A stretch of 64,000 bases of DNA. It comes from Oscillibacter hominis (GTDB taxonomy: Bacteria > Bacillota > Clostridia > Oscillospirales > Oscillospiraceae). The position numbers and the translations under genes were made by a program. This document shows, piece after piece, positions 42,057 through 52,100 of this stretch (its first letter is position 1; the number at the start of each line of letters is the position of its first letter). The stretch lies in NCBI RefSeq assembly GCF_014334055.1, contig NZ_CP060490.1, forward strand, positions 558,001 to 622,000, given 5' to 3'. Under the pieces are notes generated by a model. That model searched no databases, was not told where the DNA came from, and was given only the letters and a program-made list of their open reading frames with translations.

Positions 42057-42836
42057 CTACAGGTAGAACTGGTGGCAGCCGATGGTCTTCAGATAGGTGC
42101 GGTTCTGGCGGATCCAGGTGCCCTGGGAGAGGGCGGGGGCGAAGAAGTAGAGGCTGCCGCCCGCGGTGGAGCTGCCGCTGAGCACCAGCTTGGCCGCGGC
42201 CACGGACTGGGCGGTGGGGGCGTTGTACAGCGTGCCGTTGGAAAGGGGCTCGAACTGAACGCCGTTGTTGGTGTCGAACACCACGGCGCGGATGGTATTG
42301 GGGAACTGGTCGGAGGCCACCCGGTTGAGCACGACATTGCCCACGGCGATCTGGCCCTCCAGGGGCTCGCCCTGGCTCTCGGCGCTGATGATCCGGCTGA
42401 GCCAGTAGAGGTCCTCATCCGTGTATTCGGAGAAGTCCTGGGACTTCAGCACGGCACCGCCGCCGGACCAGACTGCGGAGGTGCCGCAGGCTGCGGCCAG
42501 AAGCCGGGCGGGGACGTATGTACGGCCCTGGGTCAGGAAGGTCTTGGCCGCGCTCACATAGCGCTCGCCGTTCAGGGTGACGGTGCCGCTGCCAACAGGG
42601 GCCGACAGCCTTGAGCCCCCGGAGGAGGCGACGGCGGAGCGGGAGGCGCCGTCCCAGGAGACCTCCCAGCCGCCCAAGGCGTCCAGCGCCTCGCGGAGAG
42701 AGACATAGGTGGTCCCTTGGCTGAAGTAGCCGCTGACGCTGCTTTCATCCACTTGGACGTCCACCCGCTCCATGGCACTGGCGGTGCCGGTGAGCAGGAC
42801 CGCGGCCGCAAAGCCGCACAAGAATGTTCGCATCAT
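42057..42836 (-). CDS. SleB-type cell wall hydrolase with stalk domain
   Basis: A 259-residue exported protein: signal peptide (1-24, ending ASA), a copper-amine-oxidase-N-like stalk domain (about 28-125, with GTTYVSLREAL and GRTYVPARLLAAACG) and a C-terminal hydrolase_2 (SleB/CwlJ) domain (about 140-259) with WLSRIISAESQGEPLEGQIAVGNVVLNR. That Glu-containing motif is the conserved core of spore cortex-lytic enzymes, which cleave cortex peptidoglycan at germination. The stalk domain is common in Clostridia surface enzymes. I choose ATG 42836 (GAGGAC upstream); the longer frame has no signal peptide. It could act in vegetative wall turnover instead of germination. Confidence 0.88.
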   Translation of the reverse strand: MMRTFLCGFAAAVLLTGTASAMERVDVQVDESSVSGYFSQGTTYVSLREALDALGGWEVSWDGASRSAVASSGGSRLSAPVGSGTVTLNGERYVSAAKTFLTQGRTYVPARLLAAACGTSAVWSGGGAVLKSQDFSEYTDEDLYWLSRIISAESQGEPLEGQIAVGNVVLNRVASDQFPNTIRAVVFDTNNGVQFEPLSNGTLYNAPTAQSVAAAKLVLSGSSTAGGSLYFFAPALSQGTWIRQNRTYLKTIGCHQFYL

Positions 42837-42985
42837 AAAAAAGTCCTCACTTTCCACAAATCGTGGCCGGCGGAGAGCGCCGGCGCCACAGCGCTTCCTG
42901 CTGGAAAGAAGCGGTCTGTTCTGGAAATGCATTATACGGGAAGGCAGGGAGTGGAAACAAGCTGTAAACCCTGGAAATAGAGGAA

Positions 42986-43019
42986 AAGAGCGGACGGAGT
43001 CCATGCTCCGTCCGCTCTT
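42986..43019 (-). terminator. Terminator after the adenine deaminase gene
   Basis: A 14-bp stem (AAGAGCGGACGGAG and complement) is followed on the minus strand by a U-rich stretch, about 30 bases after the stop. Confidence 0.8.
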
Positions 43020-43048
43020 GAATCGCCTGGCCCCCTGGGGGAGAGGGG

Positions 43049-44773
43049 TTACACGTAATTTTGCTGCAGCACGTCGAAGACGCCCCGGGTGGTTAGGCGC
43101 AGGGTGGGAATGACTGGCAGGGCCATAAAGCTCAGCGTCATAAAGGGGTCGATGTCGTGGGAGACACCTAAGGAGAAGGCCTTTTCCTTGGCGTCCTCCA
43201 AAGAGGCGTTGACGGATACCAGCGTGCCGCTGCTCATGATGCCGGCGATGTCCAGGCGCACCTCGCCCAAGACGGATCCGTCCTCCATGACCGTGATGCC
43301 TCCTCCGATCTCCACGATCCGGTTCACCGCGTCGGCCATCTGCTGCTCGTCGGTGCCCACCACAATGATGTTGTGGGAATCGTGGGAGACGCTGGTGGCC
43401 ACCGCACCGCGCTTGAGCCCATAACCCTGGAGATAGCCGATGCCGATGTGACGGGTGTTCTTGTGGCGCTCCACCACAGCGATCTTCAAAATGTCGTACT
43501 CCACATCGATGCGGTCGGAGTACCCGGCGTCCACCGTGGTGATCTCGCCCGCCACCATGCCCAGAATGCCTCTGGGCCGCTTTTCCGCAAAGTCCTCCGC
43601 GCTGAGGTGGGACACGTGGAAGGTGTCCGCGGCCCGCTTTTCCAGATAGGGATCGATGGAGGGGATGGGGAAGCCCTTCAAATGCCCCTCGCTGAACATC
43701 AGCTCACCCTTTTTGTAGACCTGTTCAATGTGGAAGCATTCAAAGCTGTCGATGACCACAAAGTCTCCTAAGTAGCCCGGCGCAATGGCGCCCCGGTTGT
43801 TGAGCAGGAAATACCGGGCGGCGTTGTGACAGGCCACCTTGATAGCGGTGATGGGATCCACGCCGAGGGAGATGGCCCGCTTGACGATATAGTCGATGTG
43901 GCCCTTTTCCAGCAGGTCGCTTGGGTGCTTGTCATCGGTGCAGAACATGCACCGCTCGGAGTACTTGTCGCACAGCAGGGGGACCAGGGCCTCCAGGTTC
44001 CGGGCGGCGGTGCCCTCCCGGATCATGATGAACTGGCCCCGCTCCAGCTTTGCGATGGCGTCTGAGAGGTCGTGGCACTCATGGTCGGAATAGACGCCGG
44101 CGGCGATATAGGCGTTTAGGTCGTTGCCCTGAAGGTCCGGGGCGTGGCCGTCGATCTTCTTGTGATGGGCCTGGGCGGCCACGATTTTTTCCACCGGCTG
44201 CTCGTCGCCGTTGATGACGCCCACAAAGTTCATCATCTCTGCGAGGCCCTGGACCCTGGGGTGGTCGTAGAAGGAGTCGATGGCCCGGTAGTCCAAAATG
44301 GCGCCGGACTCATCCAGCGGCGTGGCCGGCACGCAGGAGGGCAGCATGAACCGCACGTCCACCGGCAGCCCTTCCGTGGCCTGAAGCATGTACTCAATGC
44401 CGTCCGTCCCCATGACGTTGGCAATCTCATGGGGATCGGTGATGACGGTGGTGGTGCCGTGGGGCAGCACCGCCCGGACGAATTCGCCGGGGGAGACCAG
44501 GGAGCTCTCAAGATGGATGTGGGCGTCCAGGAACCCCGGGCAGACGATCTTGCCGGTGACGTCCACCTCCCGCTTGCCGGAGTAGTCGCCCATGCCCACG
44601 ATCAGCCCCTCGGTGACGGCAATGTCAGCGGTGCACAGCTCGTTGGAAAAGACGTTCACATAGGTGGCGTTTTTCAGTACCAGGTCCGCCGGCTCCCGGC
44701 CCGCCGCCGCGTCGATGATCCGCTGCTTTTTTACCAGTTTGCGGTTGATTTTCCCTGCGTAGCTCTCCGACAT
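43049..44773 (-). CDS. ade: Adenine deaminase
   Basis: A 574-residue amidohydrolase of the AdeC family, converting adenine to hypoxanthine and ammonia. Metal and active-site motifs are CPGFLDAHIHLESS near residue 80, TVITDPHEIANV, DGHAPDL and FCTDDKHPSDLLEKGHIDY. The C-terminal part has the characteristic VSHDSHNIIVVGTDEQQM. Length is typical (about 570-600). AAGGAG precedes the ATG. A purine salvage partner gene (phosphoribosyltransferase) is about 900 bases away on the same strand, separated by the flavoprotein gene. Confidence 0.95.
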   Translation of the reverse strand: MSESYAGKINRKLVKKQRIIDAAAGREPADLVLKNATYVNVFSNELCTADIAVTEGLIVGMGDYSGKREVDVTGKIVCPGFLDAHIHLESSLVSPGEFVRAVLPHGTTTVITDPHEIANVMGTDGIEYMLQATEGLPVDVRFMLPSCVPATPLDESGAILDYRAIDSFYDHPRVQGLAEMMNFVGVINGDEQPVEKIVAAQAHHKKIDGHAPDLQGNDLNAYIAAGVYSDHECHDLSDAIAKLERGQFIMIREGTAARNLEALVPLLCDKYSERCMFCTDDKHPSDLLEKGHIDYIVKRAISLGVDPITAIKVACHNAARYFLLNNRGAIAPGYLGDFVVIDSFECFHIEQVYKKGELMFSEGHLKGFPIPSIDPYLEKRAADTFHVSHLSAEDFAEKRPRGILGMVAGEITTVDAGYSDRIDVEYDILKIAVVERHKNTRHIGIGYLQGYGLKRGAVATSVSHDSHNIIVVGTDEQQMADAVNRIVEIGGGITVMEDGSVLGEVRLDIAGIMSSGTLVSVNASLEDAKEKAFSLGVSHDIDPFMTLSFMALPVIPTLRLTTRGVFDVLQQNYV

Positions 44774-44948
44774 GTGCTCAGCTCCTTTACAGATTCAATA
44801 TTATAAGTTGTACTTATTTTGAATATTAAAACAAATTATGCCTCCTTGTTTAATTTGTTAGTATACCGCAAACGGGGCCTGTTGTCCATACGCTGGAAAG
44901 AAAAATTGTGCTGTTGCAATAACCATAGATAAAACCGGTAAAGATTGG

Positions 44949-44954
44949 TATACT
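44949..44954 (+). promoter_or_regulatory. Extended -10 promoter of the flavin reductase-rubredoxin gene
   Basis: TGGTATACT gives an extended -10 (TATACT at 44949-44954). The -35 at 17 bp (TAGATA) is weak. Confidence 0.55.
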
Positions 44955-44995
44955 GACAAAAACGGTAAAGGGAAAAAGAAAGGAAGGCGAATTTT

Positions 44996-45622
44996 ATGAA
45001 TCCTAAGGCATATGCAAAGATGAACTACGGGCTCTATCTCATCTCCGCCGCTGCGGAGGGCAAGCGCCAGGGCTGCATTGTCAGCTCCTTTGCCCAGGTG
45101 ACCTCTTCCAATCCGGCCAAATTCACCGTGACGCTGAACCGGGACCACGAGACCTGCAAGGCGGTGGAGAAAGCGGGCAGCTTCTGTGTGACGCTGATCT
45201 CTGAAAACTGTCCCACGGAGTTGGTGGAGCACTTCGGCTACAAGTCCGGCCGGGTGGGAGACAAGTTTGAGGGCTACGCCGTGGAGGCTGACGCCGCGGG
45301 CAATCCCTACCTCAGCGAGCACATGGTCTCCCGGGTCAGCTGCCGGGTCACAGGGAAGTTGGAGATCGGGAATTACGTGCTGTTTGTGGGTGAGGCCACG
45401 GAGGCGGAGCTCCTAAAAGGCGGCAAGGTAATGACCTTAGACGACTACAACAACGGGGGAAAACCCACCCCGCCCTCTGCCACGGTCTACCGCACAGTGG
45501 AGATCAACGGCTATCGCTGCACCGTCTGCGGCTACGTATACGAGGGTGAGAGCCTGCCGGCGGATTTCGTCTGCCCCATCTGCCACGCACCTGCGGAGAA
45601 GTTTGTAAAAATCGAAAAGTAA
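44996..45622 (+). CDS. Flavin reductase-like domain fused to rubredoxin
   Basis: A 208-residue protein with an FMN-binding flavin reductase-like domain (about 5-155, QGCIVSSFAQVTSSNPAKFTVTLN) and a C-terminal rubredoxin (about 168-208) with the iron ligands CTVCGYVYEG and CPICHAPAEKF. This fusion is the high-molecular-weight rubredoxin or rubredoxin/FMN-reductase seen in anaerobes, which feeds electrons to flavodiiron proteins for oxygen or nitric oxide reduction. The ATG has GGAAGG upstream. It ends at a strong bidirectional terminator. Confidence 0.88.
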   Translation: MNPKAYAKMNYGLYLISAAAEGKRQGCIVSSFAQVTSSNPAKFTVTLNRDHETCKAVEKAGSFCVTLISENCPTELVEHFGYKSGRVGDKFEGYAVEADAAGNPYLSEHMVSRVSCRVTGKLEIGNYVLFVGEATEAELLKGGKVMTLDDYNNGGKPTPPSATVYRTVEINGYRCTVCGYVYEGESLPADFVCPICHAPAEKFVKIEK

Positions 45623-45665
45623 CAAAAAGAGGGCCTGCGCTTCAAGCACAGGCCCTCTTTTTGTT
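45621..45665. terminator. Bidirectional terminator between rubredoxin and apt-like genes
   Basis: A 17-bp stem (45621-45637/45649-45665) has A and T runs inside its arms and serves both converging genes. Confidence 0.92.
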
Positions 45666-45674
45666 AGCGGATAT

Positions 45675-46238
45675 TCAGGCTTTGACGGTGCCGTCGGCGT
45701 TGAAGACCGGCAGCGGCGCCAGAAATTTGATGTCATCGCGGTTCTGGGTGTCGCCCTCCGCCAATACGGCAATGCGGCCGGCAACCGTGCCTCCGGAAAG
45801 CTCCACCAGAGCCTCCATGGCATGGAGGGAGCCACCGGTGGAGATCACGTCGTCCACCAGGAGGATCCGCTTGCCTTGGATCAGCTCCGCGTCGTCCCGG
45901 CCCAGGAACAGCTTCTGGGTACCGGAAGTGGTAATGGAGCAGTCCTCCACATGGATGGGATCGGGCATGTAGGCTTTGGGGCCTTTGCGGGCAATAAAAT
46001 ATTTCCGGGCACCGGATTGGCGGGCCATCTCATGGATCAGGGGGATGCTCTTGGCCTCGGCGGTGAGCATGTAGTCATAGCTCCCCTCCTCCACTAACTT
46101 CAAAAGCTCCCTGGCGCAGGCCACCGTCAGCTCCGCGTCGCCAAAGATAATGAAGGCGCCTATGTACAGCTCATCCGTAATTTTACAAATGGGCAGCTTG
46201 CGGTCAAGGCCCGCTACATGCATGGGATAATACTGCAT
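45675..46238 (-). CDS. Adenine phosphoribosyltransferase family protein
   Basis: A 187-residue PRTase-fold protein. The PRPP-binding motif ILLVDDVISTGGS is at about 125-137, with an upstream flexible-loop region (LTAEAKSIPLIHEMARQSG and ARKYFIARKGPKAYM). It resembles Apt, which makes AMP from adenine and PRPP, although orotate or xanthine PRTases are not excluded. I choose ATG 46238 (GGAGGAA upstream) over the longer frame with M-C-E-G. It is a single-gene unit with its own promoter. Confidence 0.82.
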   Translation of the reverse strand: MQYYPMHVAGLDRKLPICKITDELYIGAFIIFGDAELTVACARELLKLVEEGSYDYMLTAEAKSIPLIHEMARQSGARKYFIARKGPKAYMPDPIHVEDCSITTSGTQKLFLGRDDAELIQGKRILLVDDVISTGGSLHAMEALVELSGGTVAGRIAVLAEGDTQNRDDIKFLAPLPVFNADGTVKA

Positions 46239-46301
46239 GAAAATTCCTCCCTCACACATTTGCCGCTTTCTACCGGCGATATCAATTTGAGACCAGGAAA
46301 C

Positions 46302-46329
46302 ATTATACAGGGTCTGGCGGAAATGTCAA
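46302..46329 (-). promoter_or_regulatory. Promoter of the apt-like gene
   Basis: TTGACA (46329-46324) and TATAAT (46307-46302) on the minus strand are 16 bp apart. Confidence 0.82.
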
Positions 46330-46628
46330 CAAACCGGGGATATTTGTCAAAAAAGAAACAAAAATCGCAATAAATCCTGCAAATGCAAGATAAAATTCAC
46401 CAAAATATGCATAGTATGAGGCTTTTGCATGTTAAATATCAAGGTATGAAATGGACAACTTGCACAAAAAGAAGAGGAAATATTTTCGAAAAAAACAGGT
46501 TGTTTTCGTTCAATTCATGAGAAAAAGCACTTGTTTCTCTCACCTTTCGGTGTTAAAATGACGACAGTGATGGAAAGCAATTCCGTCATAATGCCTAAGA
46601 ACGGAAAAAAATTAGGAGGCTGTTTGTT
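46330..46628. other. AT-rich leader before gdhA
   Basis: About 300 bases without a gene; visibly AT-rich compared with its neighbours, as expected for upstream (UP-element-like) sequence of a strongly expressed gene. Repeated A-tracts lie at 46350-46420 and 46485-46530. Confidence 0.5.
46531..46559 (+). promoter_or_regulatory. Extended promoter of gdhA
   Basis: TTGTTT (46531-46536) and TAAAAT (46554-46559) are 17 bp apart, with TG at the extended -10 position. Confidence 0.72.
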
Positions 46629-47981
46629 ATGAATGCTTATCTGAGCAGAGTTCTCGAAGACGTAAAGACCAAAAACGCCAACGAGCCCGAGTTTCTGCAG
46701 ACCGTGGAAGAGGTTCTGTCCTCTTTGGAGCCTGTGATCGAAGCCCATCCCGAGTATGAGAAGTGCGCGCTGCTGGAGCGCATCGTGGAGCCTGAGCGCA
46801 CCATTGAATTCCGTGTGACCTGGGAAGACGACAACCACGTTTGGCATGTCAACCGCGGCTATCGTGTGCAGTACAACGGCGCCCTGGGCCCCTATAAGGG
46901 CGGTATCCGCTTTGATCCCTCCGTCAATCTGTCCATCATCAAGTTCCTGGGCTTTGAGCAGGTCTTCAAGGATGCCATGACCGGCCTGCCCATCGGCGGC
47001 GCCAAGGGCGGCTCCGACTTTGATCCCCGCGGCAAGAGCGACGCCGAGGTCATGCGGTTCTGCCAGGCCTTCATCAGCGAGCTGTATCGCCACATCGGCC
47101 AGGATATCGACTGCCCCGCCGGCGATCTGGGCTGCGGCGGCCGTGAGATCGGCTATATGTACGGCCAGTACCGCCGTCTGGTTGGTGCTTCCGAGTTCGG
47201 AGCCCTCTCCGGCAAGGCTGTCTGCACCGGCGGTTCCATCCTGCGTCCCGAGGCCACTGGTTTCGGTGCTGTCTATTATCTGGTTGAAGCCCTCAAGCAC
47301 GACGGCGAGGACATCAAGGGCAAGCGCATCGCCATGTCCGGCTACGGCAACGTGGGTTGGGGCATCATGAAGAAGGCCGCTGAGCTGGGCGCAAAGGTTA
47401 CCTATTTTGCCGGCCCCGACGGCTATATCCACGATCCTGAGGGCGTGAGCACCGAGGAGAAGCTGAACTACATCCTTGAGATGCGTGCCAAGGATCCCAT
47501 GCACTGCAAGCCCTATGCCGAGAAGTTCGGCTGCGAGTTCGTGCCGGCCACCAAGTGCTGGGGCGTCAAGGATGTGGACATCTACATGCCCGCCGCCACC
47601 CAGAACGACGTCAACCTTGACTGGGCCAAGAAGATTGCCGAGTCCGGCGTGAAGTACTACATCGAAGTTGCCAACATGCCCACCACCAACGAGGCTCTGG
47701 AGTTCCTGAAGGAGCAGAAGCACATGGTGGTTGCGCCCTCCAAGGCTGTCAATGCCGGCGGCGTGTCCGTGTCCGAGCTGGAGATGGCTCAGAACGCCGA
47801 GCGTCTGTACTGGACTGCCGAGGAAGTGGACGAGAAGCTGAAGGGCATCATGAAGAACATCTATCAGTCCTCCGTCGAGGTCGCCGAGCGCTACGGCCTG
47901 GGTTACGACCTGGTTGCCGGTGCCAACATCGTGGGCTTCCAGAAGGTTGCCGACGCTATGATGGCTCAGGGCATTTTCTAA
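46629..47981 (+). CDS. gdhA: Glutamate dehydrogenase, NADP-type
   Basis: A 450-residue hexameric glutamate dehydrogenase. The substrate-site motif GPYKGGIRFDPSVNL and the catalytic-lysine motif GLPIGGAKGGSDFDP are intact, followed by the dinucleotide domain (GYGNVGWG around 240). It interconverts 2-oxoglutarate plus ammonia with glutamate; the length and sequence style favour the NADPH-linked anabolic type. Codon use is strongly biased toward GGC, CTG, AAG, GAG and GCC, and it has a strong promoter, so it is probably highly expressed. GGAGG precedes the ATG. A perfect terminator follows. Confidence 0.96.
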   Translation: MNAYLSRVLEDVKTKNANEPEFLQTVEEVLSSLEPVIEAHPEYEKCALLERIVEPERTIEFRVTWEDDNHVWHVNRGYRVQYNGALGPYKGGIRFDPSVNLSIIKFLGFEQVFKDAMTGLPIGGAKGGSDFDPRGKSDAEVMRFCQAFISELYRHIGQDIDCPAGDLGCGGREIGYMYGQYRRLVGASEFGALSGKAVCTGGSILRPEATGFGAVYYLVEALKHDGEDIKGKRIAMSGYGNVGWGIMKKAAELGAKVTYFAGPDGYIHDPEGVSTEEKLNYILEMRAKDPMHCKPYAEKFGCEFVPATKCWGVKDVDIYMPAATQNDVNLDWAKKIAESGVKYYIEVANMPTTNEALEFLKEQKHMVVAPSKAVNAGGVSVSELEMAQNAERLYWTAEEVDEKLKGIMKNIYQSSVEVAERYGLGYDLVAGANIVGFQKVADAMMAQGIF

Positions 47982-47997
47982 GAAAACGTTCAAAGGA

Positions 47998-48038
47998 AGG
48001 GCGCGGCATATCAGTTGATATGCCGCGCCCTCTTTTTT
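47998..48038 (+). terminator. gdhA terminator
   Basis: A 15-bp stem (47999-48013/48016-48030) is followed by TCTTTTTT. Confidence 0.93.
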
Positions 48039-48061
48039 ACTTCGCCTGTTTCAGGTGAAGC

Positions 48062-48093
48062 GGGAGGCCTGCGCCATGCCGCGCAGGCCTCCC
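48062..48093 (-). terminator. SASP gene terminator
   Basis: A 13-bp stem (48062-48074/48081-48093) lies about 20 bases after the SASP stop. A second small hairpin (CTTCGCCTG/CAGGTGAAG) follows, with a U-run behind it. Confidence 0.7.
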
Positions 48094-48115
48094 TTCCCTT
48101 AGAGAAGAGGTCTGG

Positions 48116-48313
48116 TTACAGAGACTTCTCGTAGGACTCGATCATCTTCTTGACCATCTGGCCGCCCACGCTGCCGGCCTCACGGGAGGTCAGGTCTCCG
48201 TTGTAGCCTTCCTTCAGGTTGACGCCAACCTCGGAAGCAGCCTCCATCTTGAACTTATCCATAGCGGCACGGGCCTCGGGAACGTTGAGCTTGTTGTTGT
48301 TCTTACTGGACAT
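48116..48313 (-). CDS. Small acid-soluble spore protein, alpha/beta type
   Basis: A 65-residue alpha/beta SASP: it has the VPEARAAMDKFKMEAASEVGV core and the germination-protease cleavage motif region near EVGVNL, then YNGDLTSREAGSVGGQMVKKMIES. These proteins coat spore DNA and protect it from heat and UV, and are degraded at germination. Its presence, with spoVAD and spoVAE, shows the organism can form spores. The ATG is preceded by AAAAGGAGA, and a sigma-G-like promoter lies upstream. Confidence 0.95.
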   Translation of the reverse strand: MSSKNNNKLNVPEARAAMDKFKMEAASEVGVNLKEGYNGDLTSREAGSVGGQMVKKMIESYEKSL

Positions 48314-48375
48314 AATTGTAATCTCCTTTTAATTTGTTGATTGTTGAAAGTTAGGCGATTTGGATATCGCAAGCA

Positions 48376-48404
48376 TAGTTTGGCTCGAACGAAAGCGAAT
48401 ATGC
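48376..48404 (-). promoter_or_regulatory. Possible sigma-G promoter of the SASP gene
   Basis: GCATA (48404-48400) and CAAACTA (48382-48376) on the minus strand are 17 bp apart, near the sigma-G consensus. SASP genes are sigma-G dependent in known species. Confidence 0.5.
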
Positions 48405-48452
48405 TGAAAATTTGACGGTAAATTTTTGAAGTGCATATCAACGCGGTCAAGC

Positions 48453-48481
48453 TTGCGGATTGGCCGGGCGGATGCTATACT
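48453..48481 (+). promoter_or_regulatory. Promoter of the exported protein gene at 48513
   Basis: TTGCGG (48453-48458) and TATACT (48476-48481) are 17 bp apart. Confidence 0.68.
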
Positions 48482-48512
48482 GATCTCACAGACTGTATAG
48501 GGAGGAACTCGC

Positions 48513-49076
48513 ATGAAACGGGTACTGCTGATCGCCGCTGCGGCGCTGCTGACACTTGCGGCGGCCGCCGGGCTGTACTCCGCCCAATATCCCATCCGGG
48601 CGGATCAGAGCAACCTCATTGAATACACCCGGCGGTTCGTCAACCGGGGAAGGAGTGAGTCCTTTCCAATCGGAAAACAAATCGAGCTCTACGATTTTGT
48701 GGACATCGGGCGGGACCGGTTCGTATTGGTCGAAATCGACGAGTCGCTGGGCGAGCTTTCACTGCGCAGAGGGCTGACAGGGCAGTATCGGCTGGACTCC
48801 GCGGGCTATGGAGGCGGAAATTTCAGAGAGCGGGTTGTGGAAAGCGGCGGCAAACAGTATGATTTGCTTGGCGGCAGGAATTCAGGCTTGGCCATCTCTG
48901 AGATAGTTATTTCCCTGGACGGCAGGGACTATCGCCTGGATATTCCGGAAAAAGAACATTTTTTTGTCTGCACGGAGATTGACAGCGAAATTGAGGAGAC
49001 GCATTCTGATTTGGATGAAATGAAATTTTACGACAAAGACGGCAAAGACATCTCGGATACGGTGAAGTGGAACTGA
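48513..49076 (+). CDS. Exported protein of unknown function
   Basis: A 187-residue protein with an N-terminal signal or anchor helix (KRVLLIAAAALLTLAAAAGLY, 2-22) and a beta-rich extracytoplasmic remainder with no cysteine after the hydrophobic segment, so it is not an obvious lipoprotein. No family is recognised; the SLDGRDYRLDIPEKEHFF part resembles small beta-sandwich domains. The ATG has GGGAGGAA upstream, and its own promoter and terminator make it a single-gene unit divergent from the SASP gene. Confidence 0.75.
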   Translation: MKRVLLIAAAALLTLAAAAGLYSAQYPIRADQSNLIEYTRRFVNRGRSESFPIGKQIELYDFVDIGRDRFVLVEIDESLGELSLRRGLTGQYRLDSAGYGGGNFRERVVESGGKQYDLLGGRNSGLAISEIVISLDGRDYRLDIPEKEHFFVCTEIDSEIEETHSDLDEMKFYDKDGKDISDTVKWN

Positions 49077-49110
49077 GCGCGAATGCTCTGCCGGACAAAT
49101 AGAAAAATTG

Positions 49111-49154
49111 AAAAAGCGCCCCGGTCCGATTCAAAATCGGACCGGGGCGCTTTT
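49111..49154. terminator. Bidirectional terminator between convergent genes
   Basis: A long stem of about 20 bp (AAAAGCGCCCCGGTCCGATT with complement) has flanking A and T runs and serves both the exported protein gene and the giant minus-strand gene. Confidence 0.9.
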
Positions 49155-49183
49155 ATGCAGATTGAACATCTTGCACGCCGAGG

Positions 49184-52100
49184 TTAATCCGGCTCCACAA
49201 TTGCGGAAATGGGGGACAGGGTTTCTGCGTCTAAGTAGATGAGCTTGACCGTGCAGCCCTCGTCCCAATTAGCGGTTAAGGTCAGAGTGAACGAACAGGC
49301 GGCGGATTCATAGTTGTTCAGCTGATATTGATCCGCTGCGCTCAGTCCAAGCAGCGCCCCATCCGCGCTGTATGCCGCGCAGTACACAGAACCGCTGACG
49401 GTATTGGCGGTATCGTTGGTCAGCGTGCCGTTCACCGTGAGGCGTCGGCTGTCGGCCGGGTCTGGCGTCACGGTATCCACCTGGGAGAGGATGGTGCTCT
49501 CCGTGCGCTCCATTCGGTACAAGGCCGTGTTGTTGCCGGCGAACTGTTCCTGTTCGCAGCGCACTACGATGTAGAACTGCTGGAAGGCCCTCACATCCTC
49601 GCCTCGGTCGATCTGCAGCTCGTAGCTGACCATGGCCTGCTCACCGGGGGCCAGGGCGCCCAGCGTCTGGGTAGCCAGCACCTTACCCTCGGGGCTGCTC
49701 TCGCGCAACTCCACCGTGGCTCCGGCGCAGTCCGCAAGGCCGGTGTTGGAGACCATCGCCCAGAGCCTATGGGATTCCACAGAGGAGTCGGCGGCTTGGA
49801 TGGAGGCGGTTTGAACGTCGCTGACCACAAGGTCACAACCGCCGATGGTGGCGGAGGCGGTGTTGTTGTCCGGCGTCAGATCCAGGTCGGGCTGACCGGA
49901 GACAATGGGAGTCACCTCCAGCGTGAAGTCCTGATAGGTTAGGGAGCCCGGCACTGTAAAGGGAATGGCGAAGTCGCCGCTTGCACCGACGTCCAGAGCG
50001 CTTAGCGTCACAGTCTTGTCGATGGAGTGATCCAAGGTGTAGAGGTGGGCCTGGACGGCGTCCACGGCCAGTTCTCCGCAGTTGGTGACGGTGAAACCGG
50101 CCTCCAGATTGGCGCCGGAGCAGACCTTGGAGGAATCGTAGTGGAAGCCTGTGACCGCAAGGTCGCAGGAGGGTACGATTTGCAGCGTACAGAGATTGGA
50201 GAGATAGGTGACGGTCTGCACGCCCTCCTCGTCGGTGCCCACCAGTTCCTCCGAGCGCACATAAGCAAGATCCAGCGTGCCGTCATCGGAGAAGAGCCCG
50301 GTGGGCTTTGCCGCCCGGTAGGCGCCGGAGGAAAACTGAATGTCCCTGCTCCAGGAGGAGCCGTCATAGTAGGCGCCGAAGACCTCCACCGAGGATTCTC
50401 CGGCCGTGCTCCACAGCACCACTGCTCCGCCGCTGTGATTGACGCTCACGGCGTACTCGCCGGATGGGACGGTGCCCTCCTCCAGCGCGGTGGAGAGGTC
50501 GCGGCTGCCGGAGAGGTCGGTGAGGTACCGGATGGCGCCGTCCTGGCTGAAGAACAGTGCACACTGGCCGTTGAGTTCCACCAGCTGGGGATGGGAGGCC
50601 TGCTCGGCCACAAGGTCAGTCGTGACGGTTCCGGTATCGTCCAAGGTTAAAAGGACCACATTCTGATCGCTGAGGGAATCCAGCTGTTGGTCCGGGGATT
50701 CGCTGAAGGCCACCAACAGATTGGTGCCGCTGTAGGACGCGCTGAGGCCGGTGATGGCGCCCCGGCCGTCGGTTAGGACCACAGGTTCACCCCAAGTGCC
50801 ATCGTCACCAAGCACACGGGCCACGATGGAACTGGTGCCGGAGACGCCGAGAATGTTGTTTTCCGAGTTTTTGGTCCAGACAACGGCAGTTTTGCCATTG
50901 GAGGAGGCCACCGCGGGCTGATAGTCCAGTACCTGGTCATCGGTGAGAAGGACGGGCACGTCAAAACCGGCGCCGTTCCAATGGGCGGCCACAATTTCGC
51001 TGCAAAGGGCCATGTCGTTGATGGAGACGGTCTCCTCAGTCATGGAGCGGCTCAGCTTCTGCCAGACCACCCAGTCTCCCTGGACCACGGGATAGAAGTC
51101 CGCCGTGCCGTTGTCCCAGAGAATGGCCGGGGAGGACCAGGAATCCAGGTCCTTGTCATAGACGGACCAGACCAGGGTGGTGCGGTCCCGGTCGTTGCGC
51201 TCGGGGTTGTCCATCAGCCAGAGAAGGACCTGCTGGCCGCCAATGTCCGTCAGCAGAGGCTCTGTCTCCAAGGGGACGTTGGTGAGGATCTGCCGCTCCG
51301 CGCGCTGGGTGAAGGAGGCGAAGGTGCTGATCTGGGGCTGGCCGCCCAGCCAGCGGCTGCTGTAGTTCAGGTAGCTGCGGTCCTCCGCGCCAAGGGGAGT
51401 GGAGAGGTCCATACTGCCCAAATCCAGCGTCAGGGCGGCGGGGTCTGATCCGTCTGCCGGCATCAGGGCGTAGGCTGCGCCGGACTTGGTTGAGGTGGGA
51501 TAGAGGACGTAGGTGCCCTTGGCGAATGTCGTGGAGCCGATGGTTTGGCCTAAAATCTTGGCCTCCAGGCCAAGGCTTCCGTTCAGTGAAACAAGGGTAT
51601 CCATATCGATTTTCACCTTGCCGTCCACGGAGGTGCCGATGCTGGAGTTGCTGAAATCCATCTTGGCGGACAGGTCGCCGCTGCCGGTGACACCGACTTG
51701 CGCCACCTTGCAGATGCCTACACCGGCGCCCGCGGAAACCCCTGTTTTGCCGCTGACCGACAGGGGAACGGTCACCTCGTAATTGATGTATTTGACGCCG
51801 CCGGTGGCTGAGACGGAGCCTTTGAGGCTGATCTCCACATAGATCGGGACGTAGCCGATGACAAACTGCTTATTCAAGACGTCCATATTTAGGATTTTAC
51901 TGGTCCCGGTGACCAGGATGGACAGCTCCGTCAGCTGCCACTCGCCGTTGATCTTGTCGATCTGGGCATAGCCCTTGAGGTTGAGCGTGGGCTTTTTCCA
52001 GTCCGCCGTATTGGTCGCGGTGGACGCGGTGACGGGCTTATAGCCGGTCTTGGCGTCCAGAGCCGCCAGCTTATTGCTGATGTCCGTTTGGTTTTTGGAG